Source: Phycicoccus jejuensis
GTDB lineage: Bacteria; Actinomycetota; Actinomycetes; Actinomycetales; Dermatophilaceae
Assembly (NCBI RefSeq): GCF_000720925.1
Contig: NZ_JOEE01000004.1
Coordinates: 1-64,000, forward strand
Length of the DNA stretch: 64,000 nt
Reading direction: 5' to 3'
The translations under genes and the position numbers were made by a program. The notes beneath the pieces were generated by a model. The model saw nothing but the letters and a program-made list of their open reading frames with translations. It did not search any database and was not told the DNA's origin. Below, one piece after another: positions 1 to 7,630 of the stretch. Each line of letters starts with the position of its first letter. The first letter of the stretch is position 1.

Positions 1-1
1 C

Positions 2-82
2 TGGCTCGAGCAGTACAACACTCAACGACGCCACACCGCCCTCGGCGGACTCCCACCGACCAGCCGCCTGTCACCAACCTGA
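2..82 (+). pseudogene. C-terminal tail of an IS481-type transposase (cut by window edge)
   Basis: Only the last 26 codons of a transposase lie in the window, ending at TGA 80-82. The residues YNTQRRHTALGGLPPTSRL match the end of the DDE catalytic domain of IS481-family transposases (family knowledge). A second frame from 73 to 99 continues as TNLMAGYI before a TAG, which is also a plausible IS481 ending. A small indel near 70-73 may therefore have shifted the frame. The 5' part, and so the element's activity, cannot be judged. Together with the neighbouring orphan genes it marks mobile DNA. Confidence 0.75.
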
Positions 83-99
83 TGGCCGGGTACATCTAG

Positions 100-441
100 A
101 TCGGTCGACGGCGCGGAGTTTCGTCGAAGACTGGCGGTTGTCGTGGAACGCCCTCGCGGCATCGTGGCTCCGGTAGGTCGCCGATCGCACGCCATGCTGG
201 CCTCGTCGTTCGTCGAGCGGTGCGCGTCACGGACCCGGCGTTGTCCCCTCTCCCGCGAGCCGAGGCGGGCCCACGGCGTCCGTTCGTGTCTCGCGAGCAC
301 CACTTCTGTGCGTGGTTCGCGGTTCTCCTGGACGCTTGACCCGCGCCTTTCGCACCGATACCCGTGTCGAGTCGGGGCACGTTGCCGGGCGACGTGACGG
401 CCCCACTGACCCGTGACCTGCGGATGCGGTGCGCCACGTCG
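100..441. other. Stretch without a supported gene
   Basis: About 340 bases downstream of the transposase remnant. The open frames here, including one on the minus strand at 96-437, are rich in Arg, Ser and Thr and have no hydrophobic core pattern or recognisable motif, so I do not call them. Degenerate insertion-sequence flank is the likeliest content. Confidence 0.4.
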
Positions 442-636
442 TCACACGTTGGTGCTTCCTCCGTTGAGCGCCGAAAGCTCCTGCGAGATCGAGAGCAAGG
501 CCGCGATCTGCGCCACCTGCAACTGCTGGTCGATGGTCAAATGCTCGGTGTCGTACACAGTCAGGCTGTCGCTGCCGTCTGCAGCCTGCCGAATGGCCCT
601 CAGCAGTAGGTCCCAGCTCTTGCTGTAGTCGTTCAC
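442..636 (-). CDS. Small hypothetical protein, 64 residues
   Basis: I do not recognise this protein. It is acidic and largely helical in character, with an amphipathic stretch TIDQQLQVAQIAALLSISQE (residues 34-53) that could pair as a short coiled coil. The start is GTG at 636, with GGAG seven bases upstream inside GAGGGAGC (minus strand). It lies 104 bases downstream of the tandem helix-turn-helix gene on the same strand and may be its last co-transcribed partner. Codon choice and composition look like a real gene. Function is unknown. Confidence 0.6.
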   Translation of the reverse strand: MNDYSKSWDLLLRAIRQAADGSDSLTVYDTEHLTIDQQLQVAQIAALLSISQELSALNGGSTNV

Positions 637-740
637 GGTGAAGCTCCCTCGCGTCAGGCATTATGCCGATCGGACTTGCGGGCGGACCGCGGACGCTTCC
701 CACCGGAAGACACGGTGGACCTGTGCGCCTGGTCGACCCC

Positions 741-1466
741 TCACCTGCCGGAGCGTAGGCGCTTGGTCTGACGGGCCGACTGGCCGTGGAGGTAGCCCAT
801 GTGCACCGGGAGCGACACGGGCCGGGCGCCGCAGAGGGCACAGCGAGCCAGAGCGTCTGTCTCGAGCCATCGGGTGATGGTCGTCGACAGCCACACCGGC
901 CGGCCCGTCGCGGTGATCCAGTCCGGTTCCGGCAGGTGCCGCCAGTTGCGCACAGCTGAGTCGCTCACCCCGGCACGGCGGGCGATGGACTCGCGAGTCT
1001 CGATCCCTTCAGGCAGCTGGGCCGGGCGGGGGAACGGACCGTGCGGTGTCGTGAAGCGCTGCACGATCCCCGGCAGGACACCGAACTCCAACGCGATCGC
1101 CCCTAGCGAGCGGCGCTGCTGGCGCGCCTCCACCCACGCCTCGATGGTCTCGCGCGACGGGAACGGCCCCCACCCACGGGTTGCCCGGGTGACGGTCTGG
1201 TGCGAGACCTGGTCACGCTCAGCGATCTCCTTCACACGCATGCCCAGGCGGCGGTTCATGACCCACCGTTGCCGACGCTCCTCGAGCAGGAAGGCGGCGA
1301 GGTAGGTCCCACCCTCCTGCCGGTTAGCCTTCGGGAACGGTCCAAACCGCTTCGTCGCCTTCTCCACCCGCGAGGCCGCCACCCCGGCTCGCTGCGCGAT
1401 CAGCCGGACCGACTCGCCGGCGCGTCGCCGTGCGAGCCAGTCCAACTCCGGATGGCCGTCGGGCAT
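741..1466 (-). CDS. Tandem helix-turn-helix repeat protein with C-terminal zinc-finger-like motif
   Basis: A 241-residue protein I cannot assign to a named family. Three modules each pair an HTH-like core (IAQRAGVAASRV, IAERDQVSHQTV, IALEFGVLPGIV) with the tag GPFP at residues 42-45, 100-103 and 143-146. A fourth HTH at about 157-177 (IARRAGVSDSAV) is followed by GRPVW and a WL-rich helix, recalling AlpA/excisionase-type DNA binders. The end holds C209-x2-C212-x9-H222-x4-H227, a possible Cys2His2 zinc site. The ATG at 1466 shares its A with the TGA of the upstream small ORF (TGATG), so the two were probably translated together. A DNA-binding role is inferred; the target is unknown. Confidence 0.7.
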   Translation of the reverse strand: MPDGHPELDWLARRRAGESVRLIAQRAGVAASRVEKATKRFGPFPKANRQEGGTYLAAFLLEERRQRWVMNRRLGMRVKEIAERDQVSHQTVTRATRGWGPFPSRETIEAWVEARQQRRSLGAIALEFGVLPGIVQRFTTPHGPFPRPAQLPEGIETRESIARRAGVSDSAVRNWRHLPEPDWITATGRPVWLSTTITRWLETDALARCALCGARPVSLPVHMGYLHGQSARQTKRLRSGR

Positions 1467-1678
1467 CAGCAGGCGTCGTCTCCAGCACTCGCCGCCCGGG
1501 TCGCCGCCGCCAAGGTCGTTGCCACGACAGCAAACACCAAAGTGACCGGGTTCGCCCCCACGTCCACAATCAGCGGGCAGACGACGACAGTGAATACGAG
1601 GCCGCGCAGGGGCTAGGCGACGCTGGCGAGGTCGATGCGTCTCAGCGTGCGCCGGCCGTGTCCGTGGCTGTGCGTCAT
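1466..1678 (-). pseudogene. Small membrane protein interrupted by an in-frame TAG
   Basis: From ATG 1678, behind a strong Shine-Dalgarno (AGGAAGGACAGG), 21 codons (MTHSHGHGRRTLRRIDLASV...) run to a TAG. The same frame then continues for 48 sense codons with two hydrophobic stretches (LVFTVVVCPLIVDVGA, VTLVFAVVATTLAA) and ends in TGATG, which is the start of the helix-turn-helix gene. Without the TAG it would be a 70-residue protein with one or two membrane helices. Candidate explanations are a nonsense mutation, a sequencing error, or a true 21-codon leader followed by a re-initiating membrane peptide without a good start codon. Confidence 0.5.
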
Positions 1679-2265
1679 CATCCCTGTCCTTCCTGGGCTG
1701 CAGTTCCTCGGGGACGGTCCAGTGCGTTCGAGTATTGCCGTTCTCCTTCGTCACGTCTTCACGGATGCACGAGTTGAAGACGTCCGTCTCGAGGAGGACT
1801 ATGAGGCGTTCATCGCCGAGGTCGCCGAACTCTGGGCCCTCCTATCCGAGCGGCACGACGTGCTCATCGCGGTGGGGCGGCCACTGGGTGCTCCCAGGGC
1901 TGACCCCGTAGACGGGCCGCACGTCGATCTTGTAAGACGTGCCGGCGCCGGGCGCGCCCACATCGTCCCCTCGTCGTCGGCGAGGCCCCGCGCTCACAGT
2001 CGAATGCGGCCGTCGCCGAGTCGCCACTTGGGGTCGCGATGGGTCCATCCATTCGGGCGCGTCGACGACCTGCAGTCGGAGGACCTGCGGCCCTGCGGCA
2101 TGGAGCCGTCGATCAGGGGAAGGTTCCATCAGGAACGGGCTCAGCCGGCTGCGCACGCTCGAGGTGACGCCGACCACGGCCGACGTCAAGGACGCGCCGA
2201 AGCGCCTCCGCGTGCGGGCAGTCCGCGCCTGGTTTGGCAGAGTGCGTCTGGCTGGCCGTTCACGG
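1679..2265. other. Stretch without a supported gene
   Basis: Between the divergent helix-turn-helix operon and the nuclease-like gene. A plus-strand frame at about 1730-1870 has a believable acidic segment (DVRLEEDYEAFIAEVAEL) but dissolves into Arg/Pro/Ser-rich sequence. It has no convincing start and may be a decayed gene. The promoter of the minus-strand operon should lie just above 1700. Confidence 0.35.
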
Positions 2266-2271
2266 GATACT
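2266..2271 (+). promoter_or_regulatory. Possible leaderless -10 element (GATACT)
   Basis: GATACT is followed by a 7-nt spacer and then ATG 2279, the same geometry as the TAnnnT elements ahead of many genes in this window. No convincing -35 is visible. Confidence 0.4.
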
Positions 2272-2278
2272 CGCAGCC

Positions 2279-2902
2279 ATGGGTTCCGTAGGCGTCGTGT
2301 TCTCGCGTGCGCTGAGGGAGGCTGTGCGGCTGCCACTCTCTTGGAGCCGCGTCGAAGCGGCTCTGGAGGCTCAGCCGGAACTTGTCAGGCACGCCGACCG
2401 GCTGGCGCTGCTGGAGGGTCACGTCAGGGCGACCTTGGCGCTTGGCAAGCCTCTGCCGGGGGCTATGCGCGCGTCTGTGGTCCCCGTACTCGGCAACGTC
2501 GCCGAGGCCATCGTGGAGATGGAGCTAGTCGAACGCGGTTGGCAGCCGGTCTACGACGACGTCGAAGGGTTCTCCTTCGGGCCGGGTATCGATCTACTCA
2601 TGCTCGACCCCCCTCTCGAGCGTCTGGTCGCCGTCGAAGTGAAGTCGACCATCCAGCGAGGGCGCTGGCCTCGACTGTCCAGGGGAGGGTCGAAGCAACT
2701 GACCGCGCAGTGGCTCGACGATGGCGCCAATGTTGGTATGGCGCAATGGGAGATTGGGTCTGAAGACGTTTACCTGCTGGTGGCTCAGGTGCGCCTCCGC
2801 GAGCGCGTCTGGCGATGTTGTATCGCCGCAGATCCGACCCGAGCACTGCCGGTGACCGATGAGGCGCAGCTCAAGGACTTGCGCTGGTTGGACGGGGCCT
2901 GA
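2279..2902 (+). CDS. PD-(D/E)xK nuclease-like hypothetical protein
   Basis: A 207-residue protein whose middle shows the restriction-endonuclease-like core: E76 in GNVAEAIVE, D105 in GPGIDLLML, and E120-V-K122 in LVAVEVKST. These match the metal-binding Asp/Glu/Lys set of PD-(D/E)xK enzymes (family knowledge). The N-terminal third is helical and could recognise DNA or a partner. ATG 2279 was preferred over GTG 2234 because the core alignment does not need the extra residues and a -10-like hexamer sits 7 nt before it. It stands alone, and substrate and role (restriction, toxin or repair) are unknown. Confidence 0.65.
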   Translation: MGSVGVVFSRALREAVRLPLSWSRVEAALEAQPELVRHADRLALLEGHVRATLALGKPLPGAMRASVVPVLGNVAEAIVEMELVERGWQPVYDDVEGFSFGPGIDLLMLDPPLERLVAVEVKSTIQRGRWPRLSRGGSKQLTAQWLDDGANVGMAQWEIGSEDVYLLVAQVRLRERVWRCCIAADPTRALPVTDEAQLKDLRWLDGA

Positions 2903-3411
2903 ACCAATATCGCGACCAGTCGGCTCGGCACGGTGTCCCCGCGACCGCTACGAGAGCAGCGCGCGGCTTGACGCAGCGGGTCCTGCGGTCAGGTCGGCGC
3001 CGCAGAGCACGTTGACGAGGGGCGCGACGAGAGGAGGTCCGCGCACCTCTTCGAGCGCCGAACGGTCGCCTCGATGGCAGGCAGATGTTGTCTTCAGGCG
3101 ATTGGGAATGTCAGGTGCGAGGTCAACTCCGTGCACCCAGCTCCCCGAGATCTGCTCCGGTCCTCCCTGACAACTCCCGTGTGCAGCGCTCGTCCGGCTC
3201 GGGCTCCGGACCAGAGATCGCTCGGCAGCTGCTTTCCCGACATCCGCTGGATCGAGCGAATGCCCGGCTGCGCGTCGACTCTTGCGACCGCTATCCGGTT
3301 GTGGGACGCTCCGGCAGCGCTCGATTCGGCCGGTGCTGCAGGAGTTCCGGGCGTCGCTTTTCCTCAGGCGCTCACGTGCATAGGCTTCGAGCCGACGAGG
3401 GGAGCCAACAC
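2903..3411. other. Intergenic stretch without a supported gene
   Basis: About 500 bases. Frames on both strands are open only through lack of stops in GC-rich DNA and show no motif. The promoter for the following gene must lie in the right part, but I see no clear -10/-35 pair. Its ribosome-binding site (GAGGGGAG) is at the very end. Confidence 0.4.
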
Positions 3412-4575
3412 ATGGCGTACGGGTTTCGCATCTTCGGTGTACAGGCGTTCGAGAACCGCGTAGCAGGCAGCAACGCTGCTGACGCGAGTATCGACGGCGC
3501 CCTGCATCGAAACGTGCTCGACTGCCTTCAGGAGATGGAAGGGCGAACCTACTTTCAGAAGAAGCGGGCGTCGGCAGATCCCGACCCTCTGGCGCCCAAG
3601 CCACGCCGACGCTCGATCTCGATCCGGCAATACGAGGAATGGGCGAACGGGTGGGTGCACCTGTCTGTGTCGATCGGTCGGGAGGGCGACCATGACCGCG
3701 CGACCGCCGAAGGGCAGCCCCCCTTGCCGATCAACGAGCGTTCAGCGGAGAGTCGCCGTCTCGTCACGATGGTCTTCCCACCAGCAGGGGACCGGTTCCT
3801 GATGGTGAGCGAGGCGATCGGCGCCAGCGACGCGCACGAGCTGCTGCTGAAGCAGCTCACAACCGCATCCATGAAGCTGCGCGACGACACGAAGGTCGCT
3901 TCCCAAGAGGCACGCCGAGCCGCCAGGGCCGCAGGGGTAACCCCGCTCCCCAAAGTCCTCAAGCCGGACCGATACATCTTCCGAAGCAGTCAGCTGATCG
4001 ACGGCGATTACCTGGACGAGCTGCTGGCTCGCGCAGAGACCGTCGACGCCGTCTTCACGTTGAACGTGCCATCTCCTCGTGGAGGCAGCGGCACCTACCA
4101 GCGCAAGCGTCTGGTCGTGAAGGTCGAAGACGAGGGCGAGCGGCGGGACCTGAGTCGAACCGGACAGCAGTGGTATAAGCGGAAGAAGCAGAAAGACGCA
4201 ATTGGTCAGCGTGAAGCCATCGCGGAACTGGACGCGGTTCTTCACCTCGACGCGGCCGAGACGGCGGGCTTCGACGAGGTAGCGGTCAAGGTGCGCACTC
4301 GTGACGCGGAGACAGTGACCATCGGACCTCTGACTGCCCGTGAAGTCTTCACGTACCCGCTGTCATGGAGTCAGTGCTCACCTGTTGACTACTACCGGAA
4401 GATCGAAGGTCGCTTGCGTCGCGTCGCGGCGCTGAACGACATCGAGATGAGCACGATCGACTCAGTGGAGGCTGCACGGTGTCTACCGCCGATCACGGAC
4501 GGCCCCACGGAAGACTCAACCCAGGCAACCTTTTCCGAGCCGCCGGCGCGGGACTTCGAATCCGAAGCAAGCTAG
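3412..4575 (+). CDS. Hypothetical soluble protein coupled to a membrane partner
   Basis: A 387-residue protein I do not recognise. It has no signal peptide or membrane segment. It looks like a mixed alpha/beta protein, with a beta-rich centre (RRLVTMVFPPAGDRFLMVSE, about 120-139), a basic helical stretch around 160-180 and an acidic, disordered-looking end. The ATG at 3412 has GAGGGGAG about 8 nt upstream, which decides the start over longer frames. Its last 97 bases overlap the next gene, whose Shine-Dalgarno lies inside this one, so the two are made together. The pairing of a cytoplasmic protein with a four-helix membrane protein in an island suggests a two-component defence module (inference). 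Confidence 0.65.
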   Translation: MAYGFRIFGVQAFENRVAGSNAADASIDGALHRNVLDCLQEMEGRTYFQKKRASADPDPLAPKPRRRSISIRQYEEWANGWVHLSVSIGREGDHDRATAEGQPPLPINERSAESRRLVTMVFPPAGDRFLMVSEAIGASDAHELLLKQLTTASMKLRDDTKVASQEARRAARAAGVTPLPKVLKPDRYIFRSSQLIDGDYLDELLARAETVDAVFTLNVPSPRGGSGTYQRKRLVVKVEDEGERRDLSRTGQQWYKRKKQKDAIGQREAIAELDAVLHLDAAETAGFDEVAVKVRTRDAETVTIGPLTAREVFTYPLSWSQCSPVDYYRKIEGRLRRVAALNDIEMSTIDSVEAARCLPPITDGPTEDSTQATFSEPPARDFESEAS

Positions 4576-5042
4576 ACACTGAGAAGCCTGATGTCGCTAC
4601 TCGGTACGCCTTGGCCCTTGCGCCGGTGGCGGTGTTCCTGCTCTGCGTGAGTACGCGCGTGGTGCTGGTCCAACCAAGTCAGCTCACGGCAGTGTTCGGT
4701 CTCATGTCCACGGCCATGTTCGCCGCCTTTGCCTTGATCGCGCGCTGGCGTGAAGTTCTATCGGCCCGAACAAAGGTAGTCGACAAGATCCCGAAGCGCG
4801 CTCTCGATGAGGCGGTGGCACACGTCCTCATCGCCAGTCTCACGGGCATATCTGGAGCTGCGCTTACCGTAGTCCTCACTGTCATCCCCACTTCTGCACC
4901 GGGAACGACGCCGCACCTCGTCGCGGTCATCCTGACGGCAGCCAGTCTCGCCTTGGGAACGGTCTTCTTCTTGACGCTTCTGATCATCATCAACCTCCTG
5001 CATGATGCCTATCAACGGGTCAACCCGCCCCCTCCGAAGTAG
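4479..5042 (+). CDS. Four-helix membrane protein, partner of the preceding gene
   Basis: A 187-residue protein with about 40 polar N-terminal residues and four hydrophobic segments at roughly 43-63, 69-88, 112-136 and 146-173, ending in a short VNPPPPK tail. The loop between helices 2 and 3 is charged. GTG 4479 is preceded by GTGGAGG at 7 nt, although it lies 97 nt inside the upstream gene in another frame. Such a deep coding overlap argues for obligate co-expression. The arrangement is reminiscent of KwaA-KwaB (Kiwa) or other systems with a membrane effector, but gene order differs and I see no sequence similarity, so that is an analogy only. Confidence 0.65.
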   Translation: MSTADHGRPHGRLNPGNLFRAAGAGLRIRSKLDTEKPDVATRYALALAPVAVFLLCVSTRVVLVQPSQLTAVFGLMSTAMFAAFALIARWREVLSARTKVVDKIPKRALDEAVAHVLIASLTGISGAALTVVLTVIPTSAPGTTPHLVAVILTAASLALGTVFFLTLLIIINLLHDAYQRVNPPPPK

Positions 5043-5432
5043 GCAGACCGGGTCCAGACAGCGGGGTCGGGGCCAGTGCCGGGAGATGGTGTCTCCGCGG
5101 CCCCACGCTTGGCCGGCGACCGTTGCGCTGCCCCGTCGCCGCAACTACGAGCACGCGACCCACGCTGCATAGCCGAGAACGTCCGTGGCCACGGAGCGAG
5201 CGGCGGGCGAGAGGTCGTGGCGCCGTGAGGATGGCTTCAACCCCGTGGGTCGCTATCTCAACCGCGGCTGGGAGAGCGTCGCACGCTGACCCGTTGAGTG
5301 GCGTGTGCCACATCCGGCCTACTGGTGCGCGCGTGCCTCGAGGGCACTGTCCTAGGCGACCCGTAGGCTCATAATCTCAGCGACAGCCGCCGCTGGTAGG
5401 CACCGCCGGGGAGAGAGGCAGGAGCAGTCACC
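5043..5432. other. Intergenic region with probable promoter for the ImmA/IrrE operon
   Basis: No gene is supported in these 390 bases. Near the right end, TAGGCT followed by CATAATCT (about 5364-5377) offers one or two -10 elements. AGGAG lies 8 nt before the ATG at 5433. The left half is featureless. Confidence 0.4.
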
Positions 5433-5924
5433 ATGACGCGGGAACCTTCCCGACTCACCAACGCTGCGATCCGTCAGTACGCGGAACGGGTGGGGGAGCA
5501 CCACGAGATCTACGACCGCGCTGGCACGGCAGACCTCCACGACCTCGTGCGCCGGCTCGGTGGCCGACTGGCGATCGGCGACAGCAAAGAGTCGCTCCAT
5601 GTCAACGCTCCGGGGGACTTCGTCATCTACCTGCCACGCCTGACCTCATCGCGACGCGACCGGTTCACCATCGCGCACGAGCTCGGGCACTACTTCCTGC
5701 ACTACCTGCACCCGGGGTCGGAAACGGCTGCCAGCTTCGGACGCGGTGAGCGAAACCCGGTGGAGACCCAGGCAAACGTCTTCGCTTCCTCCCTGCTCAT
5801 GCCGGAGAGGGTTTTCCGCGAGGCGTGGCGCCTCAAGGATGGAGACGTTCACGCCCTGGCGCGACAGTTCGAGGTATCCCCCGCCGCCGTCGCCGTGCGG
5901 GCGCAGGTGCTTGGTCTGTCGTGA
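5433..5924 (+). CDS. ImmA/IrrE-family zinc metallopeptidase
   Basis: A 163-residue protein with the gluzincin motif HELGH at residues 82-86 and the third ligand E111 in ETQANVFASSLLMP, the typical ImmA/IrrE signature. The C-terminal ALARQFEVSPAAVAVRAQVL is a short helix-turn-helix-like tail common in this family. Known members cleave HTH repressors in phages, mobile elements and the Deinococcus DNA-damage response. No adjacent XRE repressor is visible. Instead the stop codon overlaps the start of a cyclase-like gene (GTGA), so its trigger or substrate may be linked to that protein. The start at ATG 5433 is supported by AGGAG. Confidence 0.85.
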   Translation: MTREPSRLTNAAIRQYAERVGEHHEIYDRAGTADLHDLVRRLGGRLAIGDSKESLHVNAPGDFVIYLPRLTSSRRDRFTIAHELGHYFLHYLHPGSETAASFGRGERNPVETQANVFASSLLMPERVFREAWRLKDGDVHALARQFEVSPAAVAVRAQVLGLS

Positions 5925-6892
5925 CCACCCCACACTCCCTGCTCTTCCTCTCCTGCGACATCGTCGGCTCCACGAAGTTCAAGCAGCAGCGAGATCTGTG
6001 GCAGATCACGTTCCTGTCGTTCTACCGGCAGTTTCCTCAGATGCTGGGCGACATCACCGTCGCCCAGGAGATACACGGCCCATTCGAGCTGTGGAAGCCG
6101 GTCGGCGATGAGCTGATCTTCACCGTGCGTGTCAGTCACGAGTCCGAAATCTTCGCGGCCGTGCGCAGCTGGCTCGAAGCGATGAAGCAGTACGAGATGG
6201 TGCTGGCCAAGGAAGGACTCGCCACCAAGGGCGGCGCCTTCCTGGCCACCTTCCCCGGCCCCGACAGCGAGAGCTCCATCCCGAGGGACCCCCGCACCGA
6301 GACCTCGGACAAGGGCGTCGTGGAACTGAACGACGAAGCGTTGGCGACGCGCTCGGCCGACTACATGTACGACTACTTCGGTCCGAGCATCGACACCGGT
6401 TTTCGGGTGCTGTCCGCCTGCAGCCAACGGCACTTCACCCTCTCCGTCGAGGTCGCGTGGGCGATGGCTCAGTGCGCAGTGGACGCAGGAGTGGACGAGA
6501 GCACCTTCCCGCTCGCGGACATGCGCCTGCTGGACACGCGCGAGTTCAAGGGCGTGTGGGACGGGCGTGAGTATCCGCTGTTCTCCCTCGACCGCCACCA
6601 CGACGACTCAGTCAACCGGGCGCTGGCCAAGCTGCGGAACCCGGCCGTGCAGCCACTCGCCGTGGTCAATCTCTGTCGCGCCTGTGGTGACGACCCGAAC
6701 TGGCCCTCCGGTCTCTACCTGCCGAACTCGTCGTGGGCCTCGTTCAGAACGGTCCCCACAGACAGCTTGGAGAACGGTCGCTCCAACAGCATGGATGGGG
6801 CCGAGACCGTGCCCGAGTCCGACCCCGGTGTCGAGTCGCTGGAGGCGGACGCGCCGCTGTCGAGCACCCCGACAACCATCGACAGCGACTGA
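5921..6892 (+). CDS. Class III nucleotide-cyclase-like protein
   Basis: A 323-residue protein starting at GTG 5921, four bases overlapping the ImmA gene. Residues 7-19 (LLFLSCDIVGSTK) carry the first metal Asp (D13). WKPVGDELIF carries the purine-selecting Lys position (K59) and the second metal Asp (D63). GPSIDTGFRVL aligns with the usual N-x-A-A-R transition-state segment, with Asp (D158) in place of Asn and Arg (R162) kept. These are the class III adenylate/guanylate cyclase landmarks also shared by Pycsar pyrimidine cyclases (family knowledge). The last 100 residues contain a CxxC (LCRACGDDPNW) and a disordered acidic tail. Product and activity are unknown; no cyclic-nucleotide-binding effector is adjacent. 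Confidence 0.75.
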   Translation: MTTPHSLLFLSCDIVGSTKFKQQRDLWQITFLSFYRQFPQMLGDITVAQEIHGPFELWKPVGDELIFTVRVSHESEIFAAVRSWLEAMKQYEMVLAKEGLATKGGAFLATFPGPDSESSIPRDPRTETSDKGVVELNDEALATRSADYMYDYFGPSIDTGFRVLSACSQRHFTLSVEVAWAMAQCAVDAGVDESTFPLADMRLLDTREFKGVWDGREYPLFSLDRHHDDSVNRALAKLRNPAVQPLAVVNLCRACGDDPNWPSGLYLPNSSWASFRTVPTDSLENGRSNSMDGAETVPESDPGVESLEADAPLSSTPTTIDSD

Positions 6893-7030
6893 ATGGCTGT
6901 CGGCAGGCAGCCCTCGCGCGATGCGCGCACTTCGGCTAGGCGCAGCAGCATTGGCGTGCGGGCCGATGCAGTCACAGTCGACTCAGGTGAACGTGTCGTC
7001 AGCCTCAGCTCTGCCTCTTGCCGGTGGCAC

Positions 7031-7036
7031 TACCCT
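7031..7036 (+). promoter_or_regulatory. Leaderless -10 element (TACCCT) of the sce7726-like gene
   Basis: TACCCT, a 7-nt spacer, then ATG 7044. No Shine-Dalgarno precedes the start, so a leaderless transcript is the simplest reading. Confidence 0.45.
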
Positions 7037-7043
7037 TCCTCCC

Positions 7044-7622
7044 ATGCGTGACAGTGACATCCGCAGCGCCCTGACGCTCGCTGTCGCCCGCTCCATGGGG
7101 GAACAACGACACGTCCTTGTTCCGGAGGTGGACATCCGATGGTCGGTGCCCGCTCGGATGGACGCGATGCTCGTGAGCGATCGCCTGTGCGCTTTCGAGA
7201 TCAAGAGTGACGTCGACAGCCTGAGCCGGTTACCGAGGCAGGTGCAGGCGTACGGAATGGTGGCCGAGCGGGCCACGCTGGTGGTCGGCGAGCGGCACCT
7301 TGCTGGCGCTTCCCAGCTGGTCCCGCCGTGGTGGGGGATCTGGGTGGCGCGGTGGCGAGACGGTCAGGTTGTGCTGACTTCCAGACGCGTCGGTCGCCTG
7401 AACCGTGAGGTCAACCCGTTGGCCGTCGCGAGCTTCTTGGACCGGCGCGCGCTGCTGGCGGCGCTGAGGGGTAGCGGCACGCCGAGACTGGCGAGCTTGA
7501 GCGTCGACGATCTTCGACAGCTGCTCATCGCAGAAATGGGCTCGTCTAAGACATTGCGACTTGCTCGCCAGACGCTCCTCGAACGCACCGATTGGCGCGG
7601 GCGCTCGTTGACCGCCGCCTGA
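7044..7622 (+). CDS. sce7726-family PD-(D/E)xK-like protein
   Basis: A 192-residue protein resembling the sce7726 family: DIRSALT at the N-terminus, E28 in VLVPEVDIR, D40 in ARMDAMLV, then E52-I-K54 in AFEIKSDVDSLSRLPRQVQAY. The Glu/Asp/ExK spacing is that of the PD-(D/E)xK nuclease fold. Family members have no established function and are often found on mobile elements. Longer in-frame starts exist, but ATG 7044 fits the family N-terminus and has a -10-like element 7 nt before it. It converges with a beta-family gene, with 8 bases between the stops. Confidence 0.75.
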   Translation: MRDSDIRSALTLAVARSMGEQRHVLVPEVDIRWSVPARMDAMLVSDRLCAFEIKSDVDSLSRLPRQVQAYGMVAERATLVVGERHLAGASQLVPPWWGIWVARWRDGQVVLTSRRVGRLNREVNPLAVASFLDRRALLAALRGSGTPRLASLSVDDLRQLLIAEMGSSKTLRLARQTLLERTDWRGRSLTAA

Positions 7623-7630
7623 CTGGTGAG

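Noticed and set aside
96..437. Minus-strand open frame of 113 codons just after the 64-residue gene
   Set aside because: Starts 4 bases after the previous stop, but its residues are mostly Arg, Ser, Thr and Ala without hydrophobic patterning, and no ribosome-binding site is present.
1635..2291. Plus-strand open frame of 218 codons
   Set aside because: Only its first third looks protein-like; the rest is Arg/Pro/His-rich, it lacks a start signal and it overlaps the antisense microprotein.
3412..5042. Calling the overlapping pair a Kiwa (KwaA-KwaB) system
   Set aside because: Architecture is similar (small four-helix protein plus soluble protein), but gene order is reversed and no DUF4868-like sequence is recognisable.
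5921..6892. Calling this a Pycsar system
   Set aside because: The cyclase-like motifs fit, but no TIR or membrane effector with a cyclic-nucleotide site is adjacent, and the partner is a metallopeptidase.
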